Shown: one piece after another, positions 1-6,030 of the stretch | How the letters are laid out: each line of letters starts with the position of its first letter | Position numbering within the stretch: position 1 is the stretch's first letter | Origin: a virus | IMG/VR virus record: IMGVR_UViG_3300042543_000417 | Coordinates: 1 to 29,974 of that record | Length of the DNA: 29,974 bases | Reading direction: 5' to 3' (one strand) | Translations under genes and position numbers: made by a program | Notes under the pieces: model-generated | The model's input: the letters and a program-made list of their open reading frames with translations, nothing else | Databases searched by the model: none | What the model was told of the DNA's origin: nothing

Positions 1-64
1 CAACAACTTCTCCGGAGAATGTCATCGCTTCTCCATTATTGAACTTAACTGTAAATGTGCTCAT
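1..64 (-). CDS. Partial phage gene at left edge, N-terminus only
   Basis: Only the first 21 codons are visible before the window ends. An ATG at 64 follows GGAG with a 6-nt gap on the minus strand, a good ribosome binding site. The visible protein begins MSTFTVKFNNGEAMTF, a beta-rich start that I do not recognise. A perfect TATAAT box lies about 70 nt upstream, so the gene appears to begin its own transcript. Function unknown; it is called real from the start signal and promoter. Confidence 0.6.
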   Translation of the reverse strand, partial: MSTFTVKFNNGEAMTFSGEVV

Positions 65-131
65 TTCGAACTCCGTCTCTCATGTCACTCTATCGTTTTG
101 TTGATACCACTTCCCCGCGGCATCGTTAACT

Positions 132-137
132 ATTATA
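132..137 (-). promoter_or_regulatory. Promoter -10 box (TATAAT) for the left-edge gene
   Basis: The minus strand reads GATATAATAG here, a perfect -10 hexamer. The predicted transcript start is near 125, giving a leader of about 60 nt before the ATG at 64. No good -35 is seen at 16-18 bp; TTAGAT is the nearest and is poor. The tandem ACCGGT repeats lie just upstream and could bind an activator or repressor. Confidence 0.5.
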
Positions 138-178
138 TCTCTATTATCAGAGGAAATCTAACTTCAAAGCCTAAAAAC

Positions 179-242
179 GGTCAAATAACCGGTCATACAA
201 CCAAATGACCGGTCAAATAACCGGTCATAGCGCCAAATGACT
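179..242. repeat. Two tandem 32-bp repeats containing ACCGGT palindromes
   Basis: Units 179-210 and 211-242 share ggtcaaataaccggtcata followed by ccaaatgac. The perfect palindrome TGACCGGTCA spans the junction at 207-216, with ACCGGT also near 188 and 220. The array sits between the end of the 27-aa gene and a TATAAT box on the minus strand, so a protein-binding operator is the likeliest role. There is no U-tract, which argues against a terminator. Confidence 0.6.
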
Positions 243-324
243 AGCCGCGACGATGCAACTCCGCCAGCAAAACGACAAGCCCGACCGCGCCCGTCACCGT
301 CAAAATAAACTCGGAAACGCTCAT
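241..324 (-). CDS. 27-aa single-pass membrane micro-protein
   Basis: The ATG at 324 overlaps the TGA of the preceding gene by one base (TGATG), so translation is probably coupled. The peptide starts MSVSEFILTVTGAVGLV, continues with VLLAEL and ends HRRG. That makes one hydrophobic helix of about 18 residues followed by a short basic tail, expected to be cytoplasmic. It lies downstream of the lysis cassette on the same strand. Size and topology would fit a small holin or spanin-like accessory, but nothing proves that. The overlap and clean hydrophobic profile are the evidence that it is real. Confidence 0.5.
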   Translation of the reverse strand: MSVSEFILTVTGAVGLVVLLAELHRRG

Positions 325-479
325 CAGGCCGGTGACAGATGCTGCAACATGTACGCAATCCGAGCCGCTTCATTCGCACGAGCCGTCACGCGAATATGCT
401 CCTCACGAGTCTTTGCCTGCTCAACGTCCGCCGCCAGCTCATCCGCGAGCTGCCGAGCCGCTGCCGCCGCCTCCGTCAT
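324..479 (-). CDS. 51-aa helical phage protein, function unknown
   Basis: The protein runs MTEAAAAARQLADELAADVE, then a charged amphipathic helix containing KTREEHIRVTARANEAARIA. I chose the ATG at 479 because GGGAG lies 9 nt upstream and the ATG comes one base after the preceding stop. The in-frame ATG at 488 has the same GGGAG abutting it, too close to work. It is entirely alpha-helical, without cysteines or membrane segment. Similar short helical proteins occur in actinophage genomes, but I know no function. Its stop overlaps the start of the 27-aa membrane peptide. Confidence 0.6.
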   Translation of the reverse strand: MTEAAAAARQLADELAADVEQAKTREEHIRVTARANEAARIAYMLQHLSPA

Positions 480-480
480 G

Positions 481-1407
481 TCACTCATCTCCCTCGCCGC
501 CAGCTTCCTCTTCAACAACCTCGACGACCTCCGCGTCAACGATCTCCGCCGACTCGCCGAGCGCGCCAGCCACCGCCACCGCTCCAGCCGCCAGCCGCTG
601 CAACCGCTCCAGCACGATCGCCTCGGCCGGCCGGCCGTCATTCACCTCAACACGAGCATCCAGCTCCACGCCGCCGCGAACACCCGCCCGGTCAAGGATC
701 TCCGTGCTCGCCTTCAAGCGAACCGGCTCCGAGGAGGCGTTCTCCATCAAATCCTCGAGAACGTCCACCGCGTACGGCGCCGCCTGCGTAAGCTTCTCCC
801 GAGCCCGCTCCACGTCATCGCCAGGCCGCTTCTTCGTCGACCGCAGATGCACACGGCACAGACCGTCATCCTTCGGCCGCCCGGAACTCCACAACAGACA
901 ACGAATCCCATCATCCTTGATGTGGCGGCACCGATGAGGAAGAGCGGTCGGCTGCTTCTTCGGGTTCGGCTGACCACCCGCCTCCTGCTCCGCAATCCAC
1001 ATTTTCGTCGCGCCCAACACCCACGGAGGAACCAGGTAATCCGACGCGGACTCCACAACGAGATCCAAACCCGTCAAGTAATCCGAGTTCGGAGCATCGG
1101 GGTCAACCATGATCGGACGCCGCTGCGACAACGACATCACTACACGGGACTTCTCCTGCTCAGGAGAGCGAGCCTGAATCAACCCGGTCGGCGCGCCATT
1201 CGCCGCGAACACGGGAACCCAGTTCATCTTCGCCTTGCGCAAAACCCGCCGATGCTCAAACGTGTCCTCACACACGCCGCGCTCAACTTCCTCAATCCCG
1301 AGATCACTCAGAATCGGGCGCATGTCAAACGCTTCATCGATCACAGGCAGCGCACCCGCGGCATCCTCATCGGACACCGAGGCCGGAAGCGCATCACTCA
1401 CGAGCAC
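481..1407 (-). CDS. Zinc-motif helical protein, possible small terminase
   Basis: 308 aa from a GTG at 1407; a second GTG at 1401 is possible, and neither has a good Shine-Dalgarno. A Cys/His cluster near residues 154-183 (CRHIKDDGIRC, then DDGLCRVH) has C-x7-C-x12-C-x2-H spacing. Such clusters occur in phage DNA-binding and small-terminase-like proteins. It is followed by helices including RLKASTEILDRAGV, a phrase typical of terminase small subunits and related helical-repeat proteins. The C-terminus is very acidic (VVEVVEEEAGGEGDE). The minus-strand frame stays open about 90 nt above the GTG without an ATG, so the true start is unsure. A role in genome packaging is inference; a general nucleic-acid-binding protein is the alternative. 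Confidence 0.65.
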   Translation of the reverse strand: MLVSDALPASVSDEDAAGALPVIDEAFDMRPILSDLGIEEVERGVCEDTFEHRRVLRKAKMNWVPVFAANGAPTGLIQARSPEQEKSRVVMSLSQRRPIMVDPDAPNSDYLTGLDLVVESASDYLVPPWVLGATKMWIAEQEAGGQPNPKKQPTALPHRCRHIKDDGIRCLLWSSGRPKDDGLCRVHLRSTKKRPGDDVERAREKLTQAAPYAVDVLEDLMENASSEPVRLKASTEILDRAGVRGGVELDARVEVNDGRPAEAIVLERLQRLAAGAVAVAGALGESAEIVDAEVVEVVEEEAGGEGDE

Positions 1408-1510
1408 AAAGGTAACACGAGTCTGCGCAAGCGGACACAGGGGACTCGAAAGATTTTGGCGAGAGAGGAGCGAGACCGCCTCGCTTAGAACCCTGCACTA
1501 ACAGTAGCTC

Positions 1511-1555
1511 CCGGGGAAGTTGCCCGTTGAGGCGTACTGCTTCAACTTCCCCCGG
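1511..1555. other. Long GC-rich hairpin between endolysin and terminase-like gene
   Basis: ccggggaagttg (1511-1522) pairs with caacttcccccgg (1543-1555): a 12-bp stem with one bulged C and a loop of about 20 nt. There is no U-tract on either strand. It could be an mRNA processing or stability element, a terminator without U-tract, or part of a packaging site, since cos/pac signals often lie near small-terminase genes. Confidence 0.45.
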
Positions 1556-1566
1556 AAACAAGAACA

Positions 1567-1599
1567 CCTCCGGCCTCGAGGTTACCGAGGGCGCGGAGG
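1567..1599 (-). terminator. Hairpin after endolysin gene, probable terminator
   Basis: cctccg (1567-1572) pairs with cggagg (1594-1599), and the stem extends inward through gcctcg/cgagggc around gttac. It begins 22 nt past the endolysin stop. On the minus strand it is followed by TGTTCTTGTTTCC, moderately U-rich. A second hairpin follows. Confidence 0.5.
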
Positions 1600-1620
1600 C
1601 GTCTTGCTGGCAGAACTAGC

Positions 1621-2547
1621 TTATGGCTTGTCCTTGCCGAACAGGCGGACCCAGGTCTTGCGATCCGGGCGACCCGTCTGCTCGAGAGCTTGATCCTTCT
1701 GGAACTTCTTGTACGCGTTCATCGGCCACCGCTGCTCTCCTGCTGGGAGCGAAATCTCTTTGCGGAAGCCAAGGTCATGCAGGCGGCACGCGGTGCGCCA
1801 GGCTGCGAGGTTGGCCATGTTCCCGTCGATCGCTCGCTGAGCTGCAGCCCGGCTCGGGATCGTCTTGTCCCAGGTCTCAGGACGAGCGTTCGCTCGGTAC
1901 TTGGCAGCGTGCTCACGCCAGAACACGGGGTTGTAGTTCTCTGCCACCTTGGACCCTGGGTACTCAGACCAGGCCTTGTGCAGCGTGTCGCCCTTACGCC
2001 CTAGGAACGGCGACGGACCCTTCGGATTCACCCCGTAGGAACCGTCCGTCCACGCCTGGTGAGTGATGATCCGCTTGTCGTCCGGCCACTCGCACAGGTC
2101 CCAGAGCGCTGCCGCGGTTCGCGAAGCATTCTCGATCTGATAGTCCGTGAGTGTGGTGCCGCGGCCAGGGTCATCGATCTCGATACCGAACAGCTGATGA
2201 TGCCCAACATTCGCGGCACGGTTGATCCCGATGGCCGGAAACGGCCCACCGTCACCGGAGTGGTACGAAGGCTTGGCCGACAGCAGGTACGTGTCGCCGG
2301 GTCCGCGTCCGATGAGCATGTTTGAGATCGCCCAGTCGTACGTGTTCGCACACCAGTAGAGCGTCGGCGCTCCGCTGTTCCCGGTCGCGGATGCCGTTGC
2401 CGTGTTGTGCATAACGATGCCGTCGAGACCACCGCCCTGCGAACCCCAGGTACCGCCGCGAGTGTCCCAGCGGGTGTAGGTCTTGAGGTCGACGCCGTGG
2501 TCGCGAAGTGCGGCGAGAAGCTGTGAAGGGGTCGGGTGATTGCTCAT
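1621..2547 (-). CDS. Endolysin: N-acetylmuramoyl-L-alanine amidase
   Basis: 308 aa. Predicted to cut the amide bond between N-acetylmuramic acid and L-alanine in peptidoglycan at the end of infection. Residues about 35-195 form an Amidase_2/PGRP-type zinc domain. Visible signatures are GIVMHNTATA with the likely zinc ligand H47, GIEIDDPGRG (121-130), and ITHQAWTDGSYGVNPKGP with likely ligand H163. The C-terminal part (about 220-308, with NAYKKFQKDQALEQTGRPD) resembles a peptidoglycan-binding helical repeat. There is no signal peptide, so release should depend on the holin-like protein upstream. The ATG start overlaps the stop of the 45-aa acidic gene (ATGA). Confidence 0.9.
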   Translation of the reverse strand: MSNHPTPSQLLAALRDHGVDLKTYTRWDTRGGTWGSQGGGLDGIVMHNTATASATGNSGAPTLYWCANTYDWAISNMLIGRGPGDTYLLSAKPSYHSGDGGPFPAIGINRAANVGHHQLFGIEIDDPGRGTTLTDYQIENASRTAAALWDLCEWPDDKRIITHQAWTDGSYGVNPKGPSPFLGRKGDTLHKAWSEYPGSKVAENYNPVFWREHAAKYRANARPETWDKTIPSRAAAQRAIDGNMANLAAWRTACRLHDLGFRKEISLPAGEQRWPMNAYKKFQKDQALEQTGRPDRKTWVRLFGKDKP

Positions 2548-2681
2548 GCGTCCGGCTCCTGGTCGAGATCCTCAACGTCGGAGGGTTCCGGATCGGCGTC
2601 GACAACTTCAGGTGACCAATCCGCGGGAGGTTCGGTCACCTCGATGTCGGCGGCGTCAATGTTGGCTTCGTCGTCACTCAC
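2544..2681 (-). CDS. 45-aa highly acidic protein inside the lysis cassette
   Basis: A GTG at 2681 overlaps the holin-like stop by 4 nt (GTGA), and its TGA overlaps the endolysin ATG by 4 nt. The gene is therefore locked between the two by coupled translation. It begins VSDDEANIDAADIEV and ends DVEDLDQEPDA; close to 40% is Asp or Glu and there are no Lys or Arg residues. No membrane segment or signal peptide is present, so it is not a classical spanin. It might modulate the holin or endolysin, or simply provide coupling. The position and overlaps support it; the function is unknown. Confidence 0.65.
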   Translation of the reverse strand: MSDDEANIDAADIEVTEPPADWSPEVVDADPEPSDVEDLDQEPDA

Positions 2682-2902
2682 TTGGATCCACCGCCATAGC
2701 GGGTGTCCTTCGGGTTGAGCCAGTTGATGACGACGGGCACCGCGCTTGCAAGACCGGCGATGACCCAGGTCTGCCAGGAGGCGAAGTTGATGGTGCCCTT
2801 GGACACGAAGTCGGCGATCGCCATGGAGAGCACGATCGCGATGAAGACCTTGACAGCCGAGGCGAGCGGGCTTACGGCGAGCCAGTTCTCGAACTTTTCC
2901 AC
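2678..2902 (-). CDS. Holin-like two-helix membrane protein
   Basis: 74 aa. A GTG at 2902 was chosen because AAGGAG lies 7 nt upstream; the in-frame ATG 30 nt further up has no comparable site. The protein starts VEKFENWLAVSPLASAV. It has two hydrophobic stretches, VKVFIAIVLSMAIADFV (about 17-33) and TWVIAGLASAVPVVINWL (about 45-62), and a short polar end. Size, two-helix topology and position ahead of the endolysin fit a phage holin, which would open the membrane for the amidase. Sequence alone does not identify a holin family. Confidence 0.75.
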   Translation of the reverse strand: MEKFENWLAVSPLASAVKVFIAIVLSMAIADFVSKGTINFASWQTWVIAGLASAVPVVINWLNPKDTRYGGGSK

Positions 2903-2978
2903 TGAGTTCTCCTTAGGAGCGTTGCGCGTCATCCGCGCACTCAGCTATCTTAGTCCGATCTCGAGTTCCCGATGTCTC

Positions 2979-3170
2979 TTACTCGTCTCGAAGAAACTCT
3001 TCTGGCACGACAAGCTCGCCCTCGAGCATGGTCTCGTCGATGATCACATACTCGCCGTCGGGCCATTTCGCGAGACCAGACAGCTCCTCGGGGTGCTCCT
3101 GTTTCATGTGCGCGAGAACGGCTTTGACGTCACCTGACTCGTCGAAGAACTCGCAGAATCCGCAAGCCAT
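2979..3170 (-). CDS. 63-aa protein with one C2H2-type zinc-finger pattern
   Basis: The ATG at 3170 has CTGGAGG 8-9 nt upstream. The first 26 residues hold MACGFCEFFDES and LAHMKQEHPEEL: two Cys two apart, 14 residues, then two His four apart. This C-x2-C-x14-H-x4-H spacing resembles a single C2H2 finger. The rest is acidic (VIIDETMLEGELVVPEEF). It lies just downstream of a 161-aa Cys-rich gene and upstream of the lysis cassette. DNA binding or protein interaction is possible; no partner is visible. The longer open frame upstream lacks a good start and overlaps the neighbouring gene. Confidence 0.65.
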   Translation of the reverse strand: MACGFCEFFDESGDVKAVLAHMKQEHPEELSGLAKWPDGEYVIIDETMLEGELVVPEEFLRDE

Positions 3171-3225
3171 GGATTCATCCTCCAGCAGGTACGCGAGAGG
3201 TCGGTACCCGTCGCGGGTTGCTACT

Positions 3226-3711
3226 TTACACTGCTTCGCGACAGCCTGGGCAGAGGAGCACATCGTAGCCGGTCGGGTAAGAGACTCCCACACCGTTTGA
3301 AGTAACCGCCGCAGGAACCACATTCGCGTCCTCCGCTCCGCATCGATCGCACACCAGGTCAACAAGCCATCGGGCGTTTCGCCCTTTCTGCGCGAGCCCG
3401 ACAAGGCCGAGCGACAGCGCGTGCATTGCGCCGGAGCCTCCGGTTCGCCTCAGGAACGGCCGAGTGTCATCAACCTCGATGACGGCGCGCACCTTCTTGC
3501 ACGGGCACTCCATACGCGTAGGCTTACAGTACACAGCTCCGTTAGTGACGGTGTGTCTTGAAACTCCGTGCCCACAGACGCAGATCCGCCCGTCTCGTCC
3601 GTGCGCTGGTCGCACTCGCAGGTTCTCGTCAGCCTCCTCGGCTTCCTCCATCGAGATCCCCATGCTTGCCAGCATCTCTTCCGGCGTCATCATCTTTTCG
3701 TCGTCACTCAT
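3226..3711 (-). CDS. 161-aa Cys-rich protein, probable zinc binder
   Basis: The ATG at 3711 is preceded by GGGAG with a 5-nt gap. The N-terminus is acidic (MSDDEKMMTPEEMLASMGIS). Then CVCGHGVSRH and CKPTRMECPCKK form a Cys/His cluster near residues 45-72, and CDRCGAED plus LLCPGCREAV form a second CxxC pair around 122-158. Similar proteins with CGH, CKPTRMECPC and VEDTRPFLR-like blocks are, from memory, recurrent in actinophages, but I know no function. It is the first gene of the transcript starting at the extended -10 promoter at 3752-3760. Confidence 0.8.
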   Translation of the reverse strand: MSDDEKMMTPEEMLASMGISMEEAEEADENLRVRPAHGRDGRICVCGHGVSRHTVTNGAVYCKPTRMECPCKKVRAVIEVDDTRPFLRRTGGSGAMHALSLGLVGLAQKGRNARWLVDLVCDRCGAEDANVVPAAVTSNGVGVSYPTGYDVLLCPGCREAV

Positions 3712-3751
3712 TTTTTCTCCCGACTCTGCGTCGCCTGTCTCTGACAAGTCA

Positions 3752-3760
3752 ACTATAGCA
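3752..3760 (-). promoter_or_regulatory. Extended -10 promoter (TGCTATAGT)
   Basis: The minus strand reads TGCTATAGT, matching the TGnTATAAT extended -10 with one mismatch. The predicted start is near 3745, about 34 nt before the ATG at 3711. No clear -35 is present (TGTACT at 17 bp is weak), as expected for extended -10 promoters. It would drive the 161-aa gene and perhaps the lysis cassette. Confidence 0.5.
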
Positions 3761-3832
3761 TAGTTTTCTCTTCTAGTACACTAAGAGATACTTGAAATTT
3801 TTGCTAAAAATAATCAACTAATCATAAACCCG

Positions 3833-3902
3833 TTAACGAGACTATTTCTGAGATAGGGCCCACGCTACACGTATACGCGTATTAGAAAGATAGTCTCGTT
3901 AA
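3833..3902. repeat. Inverted repeat with 13-bp perfect arms
   Basis: ttaacgagactat (3833-3845) is the exact reverse complement of atagtctcgttaa (3890-3902), with a few more base pairs inward past a bulge. The interior of about 44 nt contains the palindromes gggccc and cgtatacg. It is too long and loop-rich for an ordinary terminator. Candidates are a structured RNA, a recombination site or an origin element. Confidence 0.6.
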
Positions 3903-4027
3903 TAGTTTTAAGATTAGTAGTTTAGTTCCGTACTGCATCACTTTTTCTTTTCGCTGATTTCGTTTTCTCTTAGTACGTCTCTTCGCCGCTTTCTCCCCCG
4001 AGTTCATATAGTGAATCATAGACATTA

Positions 4028-4047
4028 GTGCGCGATGGTGCGCAATG
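4028..4047. repeat. 10-bp tandem repeat gtgcgc(g/a)atg
   Basis: gtgcgcgatg is followed directly by gtgcgcaatg and then a partial gtgaatgg copy. Two and a half iterons in AT-rich DNA could be a protein-binding site. Too short to be certain. Confidence 0.35.
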
Positions 4048-4148
4048 GTGAATGGTCTCGCGGCTAGAGAAAGTTTTTGATTTACTTTTTGTCGTCAGTA
4101 TGTTTCGCGCGTAACTGATAGTTAAACTTTTTTATTTGTAAACAAGCA

Positions 4149-4166
4149 GACTTCTACACAGAAGTC
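4149..4166 (-). terminator. Hairpin downstream of the thioredoxin gene
   Basis: gacttc (4149-4154) and gaagtc (4161-4166) form a 6-bp stem with a 6-nt loop, about 40 nt past the last stop of the glycan/redox operon. On the minus strand the sequence after it is CTGCTTGTTTAC, only weakly U-rich. Possible terminator. Confidence 0.35.
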
Positions 4167-4204
4167 GACCCCAAAATAAAATAAATAAACTAGAGAGTCT
4201 ACTT

Positions 4205-4558
4205 CTACCCGCGCGAAAGCGTGCCGTCGAGATCCTCGAGTATGGCGTACGCCGGGCGCGCTCCTACCATTTCCCGTACACGAATCTCATAGGAGTAGAA
4301 CAGCGTCGTGGGCACGGCAGTGACGCGCATGCGTCGCGCAAGCAGCACGTCGTCTTCGGCGTCGACTCCGTAGATGATCGTGTCGAGTCCCGTGCGTTCG
4401 CGTACCTCGTCGCTCACCTCGCGCAGGGTCGCCCAGTAATCGGCGCACGAAGGGCACCAGGTCGCATAGAACACGACGGCGATGAGTTTATCCCGCCCAT
4501 CTCTTAGCGCCGTCTCGAGCCCTCCGTGTTCGAGGGGCACGTATCTCGTCTCCGTCAT
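4205..4558 (-). CDS. Thioredoxin-fold protein with WCPSC active site
   Basis: 117 aa from the ATG at 4558, which overlaps the upstream stop (ATGA) and has GAGGAAG upstream. It has the thioredoxin layout: VVFYATWCPSC with a CxxC motif near residues 35-38, then DTIIYGVDAEDDVLLARRM and VTAVPTTLFY carrying the cis-proline. The active site is CPSC rather than the CGPC of housekeeping thioredoxins. There is no signal peptide, but the gene just upstream encodes a one-helix membrane peptide. It is the last gene of a six-gene operon with sugar-modifying enzymes and a CxxC protein. Possible jobs are reducing a viral or host enzyme or a partner for the CxxC protein; the real target is unknown. Confidence 0.85.
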   Translation of the reverse strand: MTETRYVPLEHGGLETALRDGRDKLIAVVFYATWCPSCADYWATLREVSDEVRERTGLDTIIYGVDAEDDVLLARRMRVTAVPTTLFYSYEIRVREMVGARPAYAILEDLDGTLSRG

Positions 4559-4695
4559 CGCCGGCTTCCTCGCGCTCTCGCGGTGACGATTTCCGCCAGT
4601 CCGACACCGGCTAGTACTCCTAACCCGAGAGCGCATCCTCCGAGAAGAAGGATGGCGGTACGGTTACGGCGCACCCCTCGAGCGCTCTTACTCAT
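4555..4695 (-). CDS. 46-aa basic single-pass membrane peptide
   Basis: It starts MSKSARGVRRNRTAILLLGG, and a glycine-rich hydrophobic helix (about residues 13-34) is followed by a basic end with ARARGSRR. The start at 4695 overlaps the previous gene by 8 nt and the stop overlaps the thioredoxin ATG by 4 nt, so the three genes are probably translated together. Basic residues flank both sides of the helix, leaving orientation unclear. It could anchor the thioredoxin or the CxxC protein at the membrane. Function unknown. Confidence 0.65.
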   Translation of the reverse strand: MSKSARGVRRNRTAILLLGGCALGLGVLAGVGLAEIVTARARGSRR

Positions 4696-4960
4696 GAAGA
4701 TGTTCCAGGAGCCCGAGATGTGACAGGGCTGACCCAAGGCAGCTCGCGCACAGTAGTATACGCATGTCTGGCTCTCCGGCGAGTTGGCGTTCAACGTTGT
4801 CGACCGCCATCCCGTAGCCTCCATGCACCTCCACCCAGGCGGCGTCTGCATATTGATATACGCGCGCCCCGGGCGATCCCTCCGGGTAGACAAGCTCAAG
4901 CTCGCGAGCGCACGTGTCGCATCGCCGCGTCTCTCCCGACGCGCTTGACTCAATAGCCAC
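4688..4960 (-). CDS. 90-aa protein with two CxxC pairs, probable zinc binder
   Basis: A GTG start at 4960 is used; the only upstream in-frame codons run back to a stop. CDTC lies at about 14-17 and CASC at about 72-75, separated by a beta-rich stretch containing VYPEGSPGARVYQYADAAWV and a short GGYGMAVDN segment. Widely spaced CxxC pairs usually form a zinc knuckle, or alternatively a redox pair that the nearby thioredoxin could reduce. It lies between the GH130-like gene (17-nt gap) and the membrane peptide (8-nt overlap). I do not recognise the family. Confidence 0.75.
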   Translation of the reverse strand: MAIESSASGETRRCDTCARELELVYPEGSPGARVYQYADAAWVEVHGGYGMAVDNVERQLAGEPDMRILLCASCLGSALSHLGLLEHLHE

Positions 4961-4977
4961 CTGCTCATTATATCATT

Positions 4978-6030
4978 CTAGACTGTTCGTAGCAGGCGAG
5001 GTACCTTACTTACTGGTAGCCAGGCGACCCATGATTCGATGTCGCCTCTCCCAAGCGTCACGACAAGGTTCCCGTCTCGTACTCCGATGCCCGCGGCGAA
5101 CTCGATTCCCGCTCCGGCGAATTGGAATGGTTCACTGATCGCGGTGATGTTTCCCGACTCGTCGAAGCGCGCAAGAAAGTGGTGATAGTCCTTGTGGCAG
5201 AAGTCGACGTTTCCGAATCGGCGGCTGTCCCACATCTTCCCGCGCTTGGTTAGTAGCCGGTGCATGACGCCCAAGTACCCCCCGTTTCTACCCTTTTCTC
5301 CCACCTCCACCTCCGCCCAAGGGATCAAGTGCGTGTTTCCCCGTAGGCCGAGCGCCCAGTCGTCATCGTGCCCGAGCGCGGTGATCAATTCCCCTGAGCG
5401 GATCACGGCGTACGGCCCGTAGATGAAGTCGAACTGCTTCGAGTGTTCGTACATTGGCGCCATCCAGTTTTTCTCTGGTTTGACGCTCAGTGCACCAGGG
5501 TGCTTCACCATTGTTACTGCCCGCGCCTTGCGTGCTTCGATTTCTAGTTCGCACGTGACCTGGCGCGCGACGGGTGTGTGCCCGCGCTCAAGTAGAACAC
5601 CGGTCATCATCCATTTCCCGTCACGGCGGTAAAGTTTCGCGTCTTCGATGCCCCGGTCTACTCGCATCCCTGTTTCGCGCGCGGCGTCGTCGAATGACAC
5701 GCGGCGATAGTTTCGTAGCGACCAGCTATCCAGTGCCGGTTTCTTACCCGGCTTGTGCTCGAGGTCCGCGATGTAGACGCGATTTCGGATTGGGCCTCCG
5801 GTTGACACGTGCAGTTCACCGTGTTCGAGAATGACATAGTTGCTGGAGCGCACGGCAACGAGCGTGTCTCCAGTCTCGGCAATACATAGTGATGGGTTGA
5901 ACGCGGACCATTCAATGCTGCGCGCGCTGATGTAGCGTTCCATGCGAGCGACGTGTCCGCCGAACTTGGACCAGAGCGCGGGTGCTCCTTGTTTTTCCAG
6001 TGTTGTCGCTCCGGCCCAGACGCTAGGCAT
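4978..6030 (-). CDS. GH130-like five-bladed beta-propeller, possible glycan enzyme
   Basis: 350 aa. The ATG at 6030 overlaps the methyltransferase stop by 8 nt. Signatures in order are WSAFNPSL (41-48), RGIEDAKLYRRDGKW (126-140), VKPEKNWMAP (183-192), GLRGNTHLIPW (228-238), GGYLGVMHRLL (250-260), FAGAGIEFAAGI (304-315) and GRGDIESW (327-334). The FNPS, ED-R/K and EKNW blocks are typical of GH130 mannoside phosphorylases/hydrolases and of related propellers fused to glycosyltransferases. It probably binds or cleaves a surface glycan, or acts as a glycan-recognition module. No signal peptide or membrane helix is present, so it is cytoplasmic or virion-associated. Its place after a pyruvyltransferase and methyltransferase supports a role in modifying a sugar polymer. 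The exact substrate and activity are unknown. Confidence 0.75.
   Translation of the reverse strand: MPSVWAGATTLEKQGAPALWSKFGGHVARMERYISARSIEWSAFNPSLCIAETGDTLVAVRSSNYVILEHGELHVSTGGPIRNRVYIADLEHKPGKKPALDSWSLRNYRRVSFDDAARETGMRVDRGIEDAKLYRRDGKWMMTGVLLERGHTPVARQVTCELEIEARKARAVTMVKHPGALSVKPEKNWMAPMYEHSKQFDFIYGPYAVIRSGELITALGHDDDWALGLRGNTHLIPWAEVEVGEKGRNGGYLGVMHRLLTKRGKMWDSRRFGNVDFCHKDYHHFLARFDESGNITAISEPFQFAGAGIEFAAGIGVRDGNLVVTLGRGDIESWVAWLPVSKVPRLLRTV

Larger units (their letters stand above)
3712..4204. other. AT-rich non-coding region of about 490 bp
   Basis: No convincing gene in any frame. It is strikingly AT-richer than its flanks, with runs such as ttttttatttg and aaaataaaataaataaa. It holds a minus-strand promoter at its left end, a large inverted repeat, a 10-bp tandem repeat and a small hairpin at its right end. 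It separates the glycan/redox operon from the lysis region. A regulatory region, structured RNA gene or replication origin would all fit; no tRNA is seen. Confidence 0.6.

Noticed and set aside
253-1488. 411-codon plus-strand frame rich in Arg and His
   Set aside because: Antisense to the small-terminase-like gene; extreme Arg content, no ribosome binding site and no recognisable domain.
3833-3902. tRNA gene in the AT-rich island
   Set aside because: No T-arm (GTTCGA-type) or D-arm consensus and no cloverleaf; only one long stem.
4555-4968. 137-aa fusion frame covering the membrane peptide and CxxC gene region
   Set aside because: The upstream part reads as Arg-rich out-of-frame sequence over the 90-aa CxxC gene, and the internal ATG at 4695 fits the overlap pattern.
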